A program made the position numbers and the translations under genes. Below the pieces are notes generated by a model. That model saw nothing but the letters and a program-made list of their open reading frames with translations, was not told the origin of the DNA and ran no database searches. Shown here in pieces: positions 7,287 to 14,507 of a stretch of 32,480 bases of DNA. How positions within the stretch are numbered: position 1 is the stretch's first letter; every line of letters starts with the position of its first letter. The stretch spans positions 1 to 32,480 of the forward strand of contig NZ_LSZP01000008.1 of assembly GCF_001580045.1 (NCBI RefSeq). The letters are read 5' to 3'. The DNA is from Cephaloticoccus capnophilus (GTDB lineage: Bacteria > Verrucomicrobiota > Verrucomicrobiia > Opitutales > Opitutaceae).

Positions 7287-9182
7287 ATGGACGTAAGTAA
7301 TGAAAGCTCGGGCCCTTCAAAATGGCAGGTGTGGAGCGAGGCGGCCCGCCCAAAGACACTGCCTGCGGCGATTGCGCCGGTGCTCGCCGCCTCGGGGCTG
7401 GCTTGGCACGAGGGCGCCTTTGACTGGCGGGCGGCTCTCCTGTGCGCGGCGTTTGCGCTACTGATGCAGATCGGCGCGAACTTCGCCAACGACTACTACG
7501 ACGGTATCAAGGGCAGTGATACGGCAGAGCGGCGTGGACCGCGGCGGGCAGTCGCCTCGGGCTTCGTATCGGCAAAAACGATGCGCGCGGCGATGTGGGC
7601 GGTGTTTGTGCTAGGGCTTGCGCTGGGCCTCGGGCTCGTCGCGTGGGGCGGGTGGTGGCTCGTCGGAATCGGTCTCGTAAGTATCTTGTGCGCAGTCGCC
7701 TACACAGGTGGGCCGTATCCGCTCGCCTACCACGGCTGGGGCGATGTGTTTGTGTTTATCTTTTTCGGGCCGGTGGCAGTGGGGGCGACTTATTATGTGC
7801 AGGTTGGCGAGTGGGCTTGGACGGCGGGCGTGCTCTCGGTTCCCATCGGCCTGCTCGCGGCAAATATCCTCGTCCTAAACAACATTCGCGACGAGGCGGA
7901 GGATCGCCGCGTGGGCAAACGCACGACGGTGGTGCGTTTCGGCCAAGGCTTTGCACGGGTGCAGTTTGGCACGGCCTTTGTGGTGAGTTTCGCGTTACCC
8001 CTGCTCGCGGTCTTCGTTGGCGGGATGAGTATGTGGCTGCTTGGGACATGGCTGCTTTTGCCCGAAGCATGGCGGCAACACGCACGGCTAGAGGCGAGCC
8101 AAGGCGCGATAGAGTTGATTAAACTCCTGGGCGCATCGGGACGATTCTTGGGGGCCTATGCGCTGCTCGTCGCGCTGGGATTAGTGATGAGTGCGCCGGG
8201 CGTGCCGCCCGTGGAGCAGTTTGATCGGGAGGCACTCGTCCGACAGTACTCGCCGGTTCTGCGCGAGATTGAGCCGAGTGCCGCGTTGAGCGTCGGTAAT
8301 GGCCGTTTCGTCTTCACCGTCGATGTGACGGGGCTGCAAACCCTCGCGGCTCATCACCGCGAGTTGGGCGACCTGCGCTTGGAGACACTGGCGAGTTGGG
8401 CCGCGCTCGATGCGTCCGATGAGTGGGTGGCTGGCAGGGCGGGGGCTCTTTATCCCTTAGGCCAGCTCGGGCTTGTGGATGACCGGGGCCGTACGCTGCG
8501 TGCCGAAGATTTTGAGGGAGTTGAGCAAACGCTAAACCTGTGGAGCGGCGAGCTACTGAGCCGTTTCGAGTGGAAGGGCTTTCCTGTAGAGGTCAGCACA
8601 GTCGCGCACCCGAAGAACGACGCCGTAGCGATACGGATTAAGTCCACTGCGCTCGCCCAAGGCCGCTTGCGAGTGATGCTCGCGTATCCGAATCCGTATG
8701 ACATCGAGGGCCTGAACAGTCCGGTCTTAGTCGATAACTCCGAGCCCGTGCCGCACACGACTCAGCGAATCGACCGCGGGCGACGGCGCGCGGATTTTCT
8801 CCGCCGAGGCGATGAGTTGAGCTACTACGCTGCGTTTGGCTGGAGCGAAGGCGGCCGACTCGAAAACGCCCCCGCACAAAGTGCGGCGACCACTCCGAGC
8901 AACGGTGCGAGCGACCAAGACGCCCACGGCTTCGTGCTGCGGCCCGCGCATCGCGAAGACGTGCTAGAAATCACGCTCGAGTTTTCGCCTGTCCCGCTCG
9001 GCCCAGCACACCGAATCGAGACTTGGCGGATGACTCGCGCTGCCGCCGCTCGGCATTGGGAAAGCGTTTGGGAAACAATCGCTGAGACTGACTTTGCTGA
9101 TAGCGACGGGGAGTCAGAAAAGGTTCGCGACATCCTTTCGGAGTATTTGAGGGCGATTCAGATTCCTTTGAAAGGAGACTAA
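7287..9182 (+). CDS. menA: MenA prenyltransferase fused to a truncated glycosidase-like domain
   Basis: Residues 1-301 are a complete UbiA-family 1,4-dihydroxy-2-naphthoate prenyltransferase. They have several membrane segments, the first Asp-rich motif NDYYD (68-72) and the second RDEAED (201-206) followed by GKRTTVVRFGQ. It attaches the prenyl tail in the inner membrane. Residues 310-631 are a soluble domain starting DREALVRQYSPVL and containing SVGNGRFVFTVDVTGLQT, QTLNLWSGELLSRF and HGFVLRPAHRED. From memory these match the N-terminal beta domain of six-hairpin glycosidase-like proteins of about 700 residues. The frame stops (KVRDILSEYLRAIQ, then 5 residues) where the catalytic alpha/alpha barrel should begin, so the glycosidase part cannot be active. 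The MenA end of the fusion looks intact. A palindromic insert lies at 8863-8925. Confidence 0.85.
   Translation: MDVSNESSGPSKWQVWSEAARPKTLPAAIAPVLAASGLAWHEGAFDWRAALLCAAFALLMQIGANFANDYYDGIKGSDTAERRGPRRAVASGFVSAKTMRAAMWAVFVLGLALGLGLVAWGGWWLVGIGLVSILCAVAYTGGPYPLAYHGWGDVFVFIFFGPVAVGATYYVQVGEWAWTAGVLSVPIGLLAANILVLNNIRDEAEDRRVGKRTTVVRFGQGFARVQFGTAFVVSFALPLLAVFVGGMSMWLLGTWLLLPEAWRQHARLEASQGAIELIKLLGASGRFLGAYALLVALGLVMSAPGVPPVEQFDREALVRQYSPVLREIEPSAALSVGNGRFVFTVDVTGLQTLAAHHRELGDLRLETLASWAALDASDEWVAGRAGALYPLGQLGLVDDRGRTLRAEDFEGVEQTLNLWSGELLSRFEWKGFPVEVSTVAHPKNDAVAIRIKSTALAQGRLRVMLAYPNPYDIEGLNSPVLVDNSEPVPHTTQRIDRGRRRADFLRRGDELSYYAAFGWSEGGRLENAPAQSAATTPSNGASDQDAHGFVLRPAHREDVLEITLEFSPVPLGPAHRIETWRMTRAAAARHWESVWETIAETDFADSDGESEKVRDILSEYLRAIQIPLKGD
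8863..8925 (+). repeat. In-frame palindromic insert in the menA fusion
   Basis: About 17 extra residues rich in Ala, Ser, Thr, Asn and Asp interrupt the glycosidase-like domain just before HGFVLRPA, where remembered relatives run straight through. The DNA holds a perfect hairpin CCGCAC-AAA-GTGCGG at 8872-8886. Confidence 0.5.
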
Positions 9183-9212
9183 AGGGAGGCGGAGACTCGC
9201 CTCTGAGTCGCC

Positions 9213-9240
9213 AAAAAAGGCCGCCCTAGTTAGGCAGCCT
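9213..9240 (-). terminator. Rho-independent terminator downstream of trxA
   Basis: On the minus strand a hairpin with AGGCTGCC and GGCGGCCT arms (one mismatch, 7-nt loop) is followed at once by six T residues. It lies about 80 nt past the trxA stop. A second palindrome, GAGGCG and CGCCTC at 9185-9202, sits just beyond it toward menA and has no T-run. Confidence 0.65.
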
Positions 9241-9322
9241 CAGTGAATGGACGGCGCGCCAACGGAACGGACGCGCCGCAAAATAAGAAGGAGCTATCGA
9301 ATCGGCTGTGTGTCGTGCGCCC

Positions 9323-9643
9323 TTAAATATGTGCGGTGAGTTTTGCCTTGAGGGCGTCCTTCGGGGTCATGCCGACGATTTGCTCGACGACTTGGCCGCC
9401 CTTGAAAATCAGCATCGTGGGAATTGCGCGGATGGCGTATTCGGCGGCGATTTGCTCGTTTTCGTCGACGTTGACTTTGGCGATTTGCACGCCGTCGAGT
9501 TCGCGAGCGAGTTCGTCGAGGATAGGCGCGATGGCTTTACAGGGACCGCACCAAGGGGCCCAGAAGTCGACGAGCACGGGTGTGTCTGCTGCGATCGTCG
9601 CCTTAAAGTTATCGGCGTTTAGTGTGAGGATTTTGTCGGACAT
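9323..9643 (-). CDS. trxA: Thioredoxin
   Basis: Small cytoplasmic dithiol-disulfide oxidoreductase that reduces protein disulfides. The 106 residues cover the whole thioredoxin fold, with the active site WCGPCK (C32 and C35), the cis-proline segment IRAIPTMLIF and the GGQVVEQIVG C-terminal strand/helix. There is no signal peptide. The start MSDKILTLNADNF is typical of the family. No ribosome-binding site is visible. It is the last gene of the minus-strand series hpt-rsmB-scpA-small gene-trxA, though gaps of more than 100 nt make separate promoters likely. Confidence 0.97.
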   Translation of the reverse strand: MSDKILTLNADNFKATIAADTPVLVDFWAPWCGPCKAIAPILDELARELDGVQIAKVNVDENEQIAAEYAIRAIPTMLIFKGGQVVEQIVGMTPKDALKAKLTAHI

Positions 9644-9687
9644 AGGTTTAAGAGGGGGTGGGATGAGGTCGTTTTTTCCAAAAACGC

Positions 9688-9709
9688 AAGGGGACTAGTC
9701 CCTTTTTTT
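9688..9709. terminator. Palindrome GGGACTAGTCCC with T-run
   Basis: A perfect 12-bp palindrome at 9691-9702 is flanked by AAG on the left and seven T residues on the right, in the gap between trxA and the small gene at 9768. The T-run faces the plus strand, where no gene needs a terminator nearby, so its role is unclear. It could also be a protein-binding site upstream of trxA. Confidence 0.35.
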
Positions 9710-9767
9710 AGCGGCGTTCCAGCGGCGTGCCGTTGGTACGCCGTCGTCAGGGAGTTGAGGCGTTAGC

Positions 9768-10028
9768 CTATCTTGGCGTCGCCTTGTGGATGATTTCGGC
9801 GAGCTCTTTGGGGCCGACTTGTTGGAGTTTCTTACTGCGTTTTTTGAGTTCCTCGAAGGTTTTTACGAGTGTCTCGGTCATCCGGTCGTGGGTTTCGGAG
9901 GAGCCGCCGATGATGGCGAATTCTTCGCCTGTGGTGATGCGTTTGTGGCCGTCCTTGTTGTCGAAACCGATGCCGAGCAGTCCGGCGCGTGGGCCAAGGG
10001 GCGAGCGTTGGTTGGGTTGCGGGATCAC
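9768..10028 (-). CDS. Small conserved-looking hypothetical protein
   Basis: The 86-residue protein has no family that I recognise. The N-terminal 45 residues contain GLLGIGFDNKDGHKRITTGEEF and suggest a small beta-rich part. The C-terminal 40 residues are a charged helix (many Lys and Glu) that may form a coiled coil. There is no signal peptide or membrane segment. It lies between scpA and trxA on the same strand, with about 125 nt on each side. Composition and codon use resemble the neighbours, which supports it being real. Confidence 0.65.
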   Translation of the reverse strand: MIPQPNQRSPLGPRAGLLGIGFDNKDGHKRITTGEEFAIIGGSSETHDRMTETLVKTFEELKKRSKKLQQVGPKELAEIIHKATPR

Positions 10029-10154
10029 AGGGCTTACGGTGGAGGGCGCTTGCAGGGTTTCAAGGCTGCTAAGTCGCTTTTTTTCTGCAAATAGCGCGAC
10101 TCGCCCACGCGGGTTTTTTCGTTGTTTGGCGTTGGGGGAGGGCTCGACGCAGTA

Positions 10155-10952
10155 TTATGCGGCTTCGTCTTCGGCTGCCGATTCGCTGGCAGCCTCACTT
10201 GCCTCGTTGTCTTCGACTGCCGTGCAGAGGATGTCGGCAAAGGCTTCGTCTTGAGTGAGGCGTAGGCGTTTGAGGCGGGTCAGCTCAAGGACGGCGAGGA
10301 AGGTGGCGACCAAGTAGCGCAGTGTGATCTTTTCGGGGAGCAGTGCGGAAAAGCTGAAGCGTTTCTCGGTTTTTAACCGCGCGAGGAGGTCGTCCATCCG
10401 GTCGGAGACGGTGACTTGCTCTTCGTGAATCTCGCCCACCACGCGGGTTTCGGCGAGGCGTCGCAACACGGTGTTAAAGGCCTGCCAGAGCTTGATTCGG
10501 TCGATGGGTTGCAGGGGGCGTTCGCTGGGCTCGGTGAGTGAGTGGGCAGGGCCGCTACCGAGTCGCTCTATGAGGTCGTGCCGCTGGGTGATGAGTGAGT
10601 CGAGCTGTTCGGAAGCTTCTTTAAACTTTTTGTATTGGACGAGTTGGTGGACGAGCTCCCAGCGCGGATCCATATCGTCTTCGTCGCTTTCGGCGGCGAC
10701 TGCGTGCTGGCCTTTGGGCAGGAGCAGGCGGCTTTTTATCTCCATGAGGGTCGCGGCCATTACGAAGAAGTCGCCCGCGATTTCGAGGTCGAGCTCCTGC
10801 ATGGCGTGCAGCGCGTCGATGTATTGGCGCGTCACCGACTCGATAGGGATGTCGTAAATATCGAGCTCGTTTTTCCGGATGAGGAAGAGGAGCAGGTCGA
10901 GCGGGCCTTCAAAGACCGGCAGTTTGATGCGGTAGTCGGAGTCGGGAACCAC
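10155..10952 (-). CDS. scpA: Segregation and condensation protein A
   Basis: Kleisin subunit of the bacterial SMC-ScpAB condensin, which compacts and segregates the chromosome. The N-terminus has the family hallmark FEGPLDLLLFLIRKNELDIYDIPI and then an EIAGDFFVMAATLMEIKSRLLLP helix region that binds the SMC neck. The C-terminal winged-helix part (about residues 175-245) contacts the SMC head. Length is 265 residues, typical, with an acidic Glu/Ala tail. The start codon is GTG at 10952. No scpB is present in the window. A stem-loop lies about 64 nt upstream of the start. Confidence 0.93.
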   Translation of the reverse strand: MVPDSDYRIKLPVFEGPLDLLLFLIRKNELDIYDIPIESVTRQYIDALHAMQELDLEIAGDFFVMAATLMEIKSRLLLPKGQHAVAAESDEDDMDPRWELVHQLVQYKKFKEASEQLDSLITQRHDLIERLGSGPAHSLTEPSERPLQPIDRIKLWQAFNTVLRRLAETRVVGEIHEEQVTVSDRMDDLLARLKTEKRFSFSALLPEKITLRYLVATFLAVLELTRLKRLRLTQDEAFADILCTAVEDNEASEAASESAAEDEAA

Positions 10953-11015
10953 GGGGTGGGATGGCGGTGAAGGGTTGTTAGGAAAGAGAGCTTGGAAGGG
11001 GAAGAGTGAGGCGGG

Positions 11016-11064
11016 CTACAGCGCCGTGGCACGACAAAAGCTCTCTGTGCCGAAGGTGCTGTAG
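11016..11064 (-). promoter_or_regulatory. Stem-loop in the scpA leader
   Basis: CTACAGC and GCTGTAG form a 7-bp outer stem. GTGCC and GGCAC form a 5-bp inner stem, with an internal loop between them and a loop of about 14 nt. It lies between rsmB and scpA, upstream of the scpA GTG, and could be a 5'-leader structure or the remains of a terminator. There is no T-run. Confidence 0.35.
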
Positions 11065-11105
11065 GCGTTTGCTGCACGGTTCATTCTGTCGCGCGAGCGT
11101 GAATG

Positions 11106-11132
11106 GCTGAGGCGACATGCCTCCGCCTCAGC
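11106..11132. other. Hairpin overlapping the rsmB stop codon
   Basis: GCTGAGGCG (11106-11114) and CGCCTCAGC (11124-11132) pair perfectly over 9 bp with a 9-nt loop. The structure covers the rsmB stop codon (11128-11130). It may stabilise the 3' end of the hpt-rsmB transcript; no T-run follows. Confidence 0.45.
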
Positions 11133-12456
11133 AGCGGAGGCTTACGCAGACGAAAAAGCCGTCGGTGTCGTGCTGGGCGGGCATGAGGGTGTGGGAGGCC
11201 CACTGCACGAGGAAGTCGCTGCACTCGGCTTGGAAGCCGGAGATGACCACTTCGTTTTCGCTGCGGCACAGCGAGCAAGTCGCGTAGACGAGTCGCCCGC
11301 CGAGCTTGGCAAACTCCTCGTCGGTCATCTTACCGCCGCGTTTGGCGTTGGGCGAGCCGGTGCCGGGCCGCACATAATTGGAAAACTGTTTGAGCAACTC
11401 TAGCTGCTGCTTGGCGTGTTCACGGACGCGCTCGTGGGTCGTCACCCACTTAAGGTGTGGTGCACGCCGCCAAGTGCCGGTGCCGCTGCACGGCGCGTCG
11501 ACGAGCACGCCATCGAAATAGGTGCCCTCGGACGGCAGTGTATCGATAATTTCGATATTGGTAAGCCGTGCGCGGGCGGCGCGTTCGCGCAGCTCGACGA
11601 GGGCTTCGGGGCGGATGTCGTAGGCGGTGACTTTACCGCTCGGGCCGAGGATTTGGGCTAGCTGGAGCGTCTTGCCACCCGCACCTGCACACGCGTCGAA
11701 CCAGTGGCCGCCTGCCGGAATGCGCTGGGAAGCGAGGACGAGTTGCGAGCCGAGATCTTGGACTTCAAAGAGCCCGCGGCGGAAGCTTTCGGTGTTCGTT
11801 ACGTCGGCATCGGTGGGGGCACGCAGCGCGTTGGCGAGGATCTCGGATTGCTCCAGCGTCCAGCCGCGCGCCGCGAACTCGGTCTCCGTGTCGTGCAGCG
11901 CGTGCGCGAGCTCGCCCTCGGTGTTGCCTTGTAAGCGCAGCCAAAGCGGCGCGCGCCGGTGTAGCGCGGCGCATTCCTCAGGCGCGTAGGCGGTGGGGCA
12001 CTCGTCCCAAAACCAGTCGGGGTAAAGCTTGTCTGGGTTTTTAAAAGGAGACTCGGCGGGGGCCGCGTTGGCATTGCCCAGCAGCCCCTCGCGAAACGCG
12101 GCAACTGCGGGCGTATCGCCGGCGAGTTCGGCAACCCGTTTTGCTGCGGCGGTGCCGGCCTCTTCTTCTGTATCGAGTAGCGGCTCGATTAACGGCAGGT
12201 AGCGCAGGGTCGTGTAAATGAGTTCGCGGTAGAGCCGCCGGTCGCGCGATCCGAAGCGTCGGTCGCTGGCGAGGAGCCGCTGAATCCGCTCGGGTAGGGC
12301 GGTGTCGCGCCGCCAATGCGGGCGCAGCTCGGCGAGGAGTTTTAGGAAGATCTGCGCTTGGTTTTGAGCACGGGGCTGAGCAGTGCCGCTTGCCTCTTTT
12401 GGGGCGGCGTTGCGGTCGCAGGCCGGGCCGCCGCGTCCATTTTCTTCGGGATTCAT
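11128..12456 (-). CDS. rsmB: 16S rRNA (cytosine-C5)-methyltransferase, RsmB/NOL1 family
   Basis: SAM-dependent enzyme that methylates a cytosine C5 of rRNA. It has an N-terminal NusB-like helical part (about 30-150) and a C-terminal Rossmann methyltransferase. The SAM-binding segment is DACAGAGGKTLQLA. The two catalytic cysteines are in DAPCSGTG (C323) and ATCSLC (C394). About 20 extra residues (366-385) sit between the conserved VRPG and GGRLVYATCS. The gene starts inside the hpt stop (ATGA, 4-nt overlap), so the two are translationally coupled. Exact substrate (C967 or another rRNA cytosine) cannot be read from sequence; other NOL1/NOP2/Sun members are possible. Confidence 0.88.
   Translation of the reverse strand: MNPEENGRGGPACDRNAAPKEASGTAQPRAQNQAQIFLKLLAELRPHWRRDTALPERIQRLLASDRRFGSRDRRLYRELIYTTLRYLPLIEPLLDTEEEAGTAAAKRVAELAGDTPAVAAFREGLLGNANAAPAESPFKNPDKLYPDWFWDECPTAYAPEECAALHRRAPLWLRLQGNTEGELAHALHDTETEFAARGWTLEQSEILANALRAPTDADVTNTESFRRGLFEVQDLGSQLVLASQRIPAGGHWFDACAGAGGKTLQLAQILGPSGKVTAYDIRPEALVELRERAARARLTNIEIIDTLPSEGTYFDGVLVDAPCSGTGTWRRAPHLKWVTTHERVREHAKQQLELLKQFSNYVRPGTGSPNAKRGGKMTDEEFAKLGGRLVYATCSLCRSENEVVISGFQAECSDFLVQWASHTLMPAQHDTDGFFVCVSLRC
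11302..11361 (-). repeat. In-frame insert in rsmB
   Basis: Twenty residues (366-385, starting TGSPNAKRGGK) separate two segments that are adjacent in E. coli RsmB as I remember it. DNA palindromes here are weak (CCGG-TG-CCGG at 11357-11366, overlapping the edge). The 12-mer TTTGGCGTTGGG here recurs in the scpA downstream gap near 10124-10135. It belongs to the same length class as the other inserts in this window. Confidence 0.4.
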
Positions 12457-13052
12457 GATGCGTGCTGAAATTGAGGTTTGAGCGTGCCGATGTAGCGCAG
12501 GTTTCGATACTGCTCGGCAAAATCGAGGCCGTAGCCGATAACGAATTGATCGGGGATAGAGAAACCCACGAAATCCGCCTCGAAGTCCACCGTGCGCCGA
12601 TCCTTCTTATCGAGCAGCACGCAGACGCGCAGGCTGGTCGGGCCGTGCTTGCGAATCATCCGGGTGACGAAGTCGAGCGTCTTGCCGGTGTCTAGGATGT
12701 CGTCGATTACGAGCACATGTTTTTTTGCAATATCGAGCGTGAGCTTGCCCAAGACTTGCGGCACACCGCGCGACTCGACCGCGTCGCGGTAGCTGGAGAT
12801 GCGGATGCAATCCAGCCGGATCGGGTTCTCCAACTCGCGCAATAAGTCGGCAGTGAACACGAGCGCACCGTTGATTATCGAAATAAGCGTCAGCTCCTCG
12901 TCGGGGCCGTAAACCACCCTAATCTCGCGCCCAAGCTCTGCGATTCGTGTGCGTAGTTGTTCTTCTGTGACGAGCACGCTTTCGACATGCGGATGGAGGC
13001 GCTCGCCATCTGGCGATGGCGGAGCAACGGTGTCGGGTCGGCTTGGCGGCAT
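12453..13052 (-). CDS. hpt: Hypoxanthine phosphoribosyltransferase
   Basis: Purine-salvage enzyme converting hypoxanthine (and often guanine) plus PRPP to IMP or GMP. The PRPP-binding motif is VLVIDDILDTGKTL. The substrate-loop region ISSYRDAVESRG follows the ING-LVFTADLLREL helix, and the C-terminal part has GFSIPDQFVIGYGLDFAEQYRNL, typical of bacterial HPRT. I chose the ATG at 13052 (199 residues); the frame is open to a TTG at 13091, but the extra residues are not family-like. The gene is divergent from the ABC ATPase (about 218 nt between) and overlaps rsmB by 4 nt. Confidence 0.95.
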   Translation of the reverse strand: MPPSRPDTVAPPSPDGERLHPHVESVLVTEEQLRTRIAELGREIRVVYGPDEELTLISIINGALVFTADLLRELENPIRLDCIRISSYRDAVESRGVPQVLGKLTLDIAKKHVLVIDDILDTGKTLDFVTRMIRKHGPTSLRVCVLLDKKDRRTVDFEADFVGFSIPDQFVIGYGLDFAEQYRNLRYIGTLKPQFQHAS

Positions 13053-13270
13053 GGAGCCATTTGTAAAGCCGCAGGCCGCGCGCGGTGGCAATGCCGTTCA
13101 CTGCGCGCAAGTTGCGCGTGCCGCCGAGTTTGGGCGACTGCCGACAACTTACTGCGGCCAATTCCTTTGACTTAAAAACTGACGCTGCACTTTTTCGCGA
13201 CGCACAGCACTCCTGTGCCTCTTGCGTTCCGAGTGTGCACCTTCCCTTCGCTGCTCCCCGCTTTCTCCAC

Positions 13271-14452
13271 ATGATTTCCATACGGATCGACAAGCTCACG
13301 AAGCGTTTTGGCGCGGTGACTGCACTGGCCGGGCTCGAGCTCGAAATTGCCCCTGGGGAGTTGTTTTTCTTGCTCGGCCCGAGCGGTTGCGGAAAGACGA
13401 CGCTGCTGCGCAGTCTCGCCGGTTTTTACACGCCGGAGGAGGGCCGCATCTTTTTTGATGCGGAGGAGGTGACATCACTCGCCCCGCACAAACGGAACAC
13501 GGGGATGATGTTTCAAAGTTACGCACTCTGGCCGCACATGAGCGTCGCCGAGAACGTCGCCTTCGGGCTTCACGAGCGAAAAATCCCTAAGGCCGAAATC
13601 GCTGTGCGTGTCGCCGAGGCCCTCCGGTCGGTGCATATGGAGACTTACGCCGACCGCCGTCCTCAACAGCTCTCCGGCGGCCAACAACAACGCGTGGCAC
13701 TCGCTCGCGCCCTCGTCATTCGCCCGCGCTGTCTGCTGCTAGACGAGCCGCTCTCAAACCTCGACGCAAAGCTCCGGCTAGAAATGCGCACGGAGATTCG
13801 CCGTGTCTGCAAAGAGTTTAAACTGACCACCGTTTATGTGACGCACGACCAAAAGGAGGCCCTCTCTATCGCCGATCGGATGGCGATTCTCGACGGCGGG
13901 CGCATTCTCCAAGCCGGTTCACCGCGCCAAATCTACAAACGCCCAACCTGCAAAACGGTCGCGGGCTTCATCGGTGAGACGGACTTCCTCGAAGGCCAAG
14001 TGCTCGGGCTCGACACAGACGCGACGAGCGGCGAGACGGTGGCCACAGTCGAAACACCCCTGGGCCGCTTTGAGGGCGTGCTCGGTGCGCCCGAAAAGCC
14101 GCCTGCGCTTGGGCAAACGGTGACGCTCTCAATCCGGCCCGAGTGTTGGAACTTGAGCGAAGCGACTGCGCGGCTGAGCAGTTCGGAAAAATCGGCCCAC
14201 CCGGCTGGGCGAGCGGATAAAATCAACAGCTTGCGTGGGCGAATCGGCGGCTGCGTCTACTTGGGCGAGGTTGCGCAATACGACTTCGTCACGGAGGGCG
14301 GCCGGGGTGGTTCCCGTAATGCCCTGCCAACTACGCTCAAGGTTTTCGAGAAAAACCCACGGCGCTTTATCGACGGAAGCGACTCTGGGAAGGCGGCAGG
14401 AGAAGTCCTAGCGACGGTCGAGCGGGAGGACGTCGTCGTCCTTGTCGAGTAA
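13271..14452 (+). CDS. ABC transporter ATPase, ferric-iron/spermidine type
   Basis: ATP-binding subunit of an importer. The nucleotide-binding domain shows Walker A GPSGCGKT (36-43), a Q-loop in MMFQSYALWPHMSV, signature LSGGQQQR (134-141), Walker B LLLDEP (D158, E159) and the switch histidine in VYVTHDQKEAL. A C-terminal TOBE-like regulatory domain follows (from about 240). This layout matches FbpC/PotA/CysA-type subunits. Because the solute-binding gene next to it looks like a ferric-iron binder, FbpC-like is the likeliest role. The TOBE domain carries two apparent short insertions (14174-14217 and about 14290-14325), the first with a GCCCA/TGGGC hairpin. The start at 13271 was chosen because homology begins there; the frame is open 62 codons further upstream. 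Confidence 0.9.
   Translation: MISIRIDKLTKRFGAVTALAGLELEIAPGELFFLLGPSGCGKTTLLRSLAGFYTPEEGRIFFDAEEVTSLAPHKRNTGMMFQSYALWPHMSVAENVAFGLHERKIPKAEIAVRVAEALRSVHMETYADRRPQQLSGGQQQRVALARALVIRPRCLLLDEPLSNLDAKLRLEMRTEIRRVCKEFKLTTVYVTHDQKEALSIADRMAILDGGRILQAGSPRQIYKRPTCKTVAGFIGETDFLEGQVLGLDTDATSGETVATVETPLGRFEGVLGAPEKPPALGQTVTLSIRPECWNLSEATARLSSSEKSAHPAGRADKINSLRGRIGGCVYLGEVAQYDFVTEGGRGGSRNALPTTLKVFEKNPRRFIDGSDSGKAAGEVLATVEREDVVVLVE
14174..14217 (+). repeat. In-frame palindromic insert in the ABC ATPase
   Basis: About 12-14 additional residues (Ser, Glu, Lys, Ala, Pro) precede the INSLRG segment of the TOBE domain. The DNA holds a GCCCA and TGGGC pair (14195-14199 and 14206-14210). It is one of the weaker examples in the set. 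Confidence 0.35.
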
Positions 14453-14507
14453 ACGGTAAACCGAGCCGCGCGCCCAACCGGAAAATCCATTCTTCGCCCC
14501 ATTTCTG

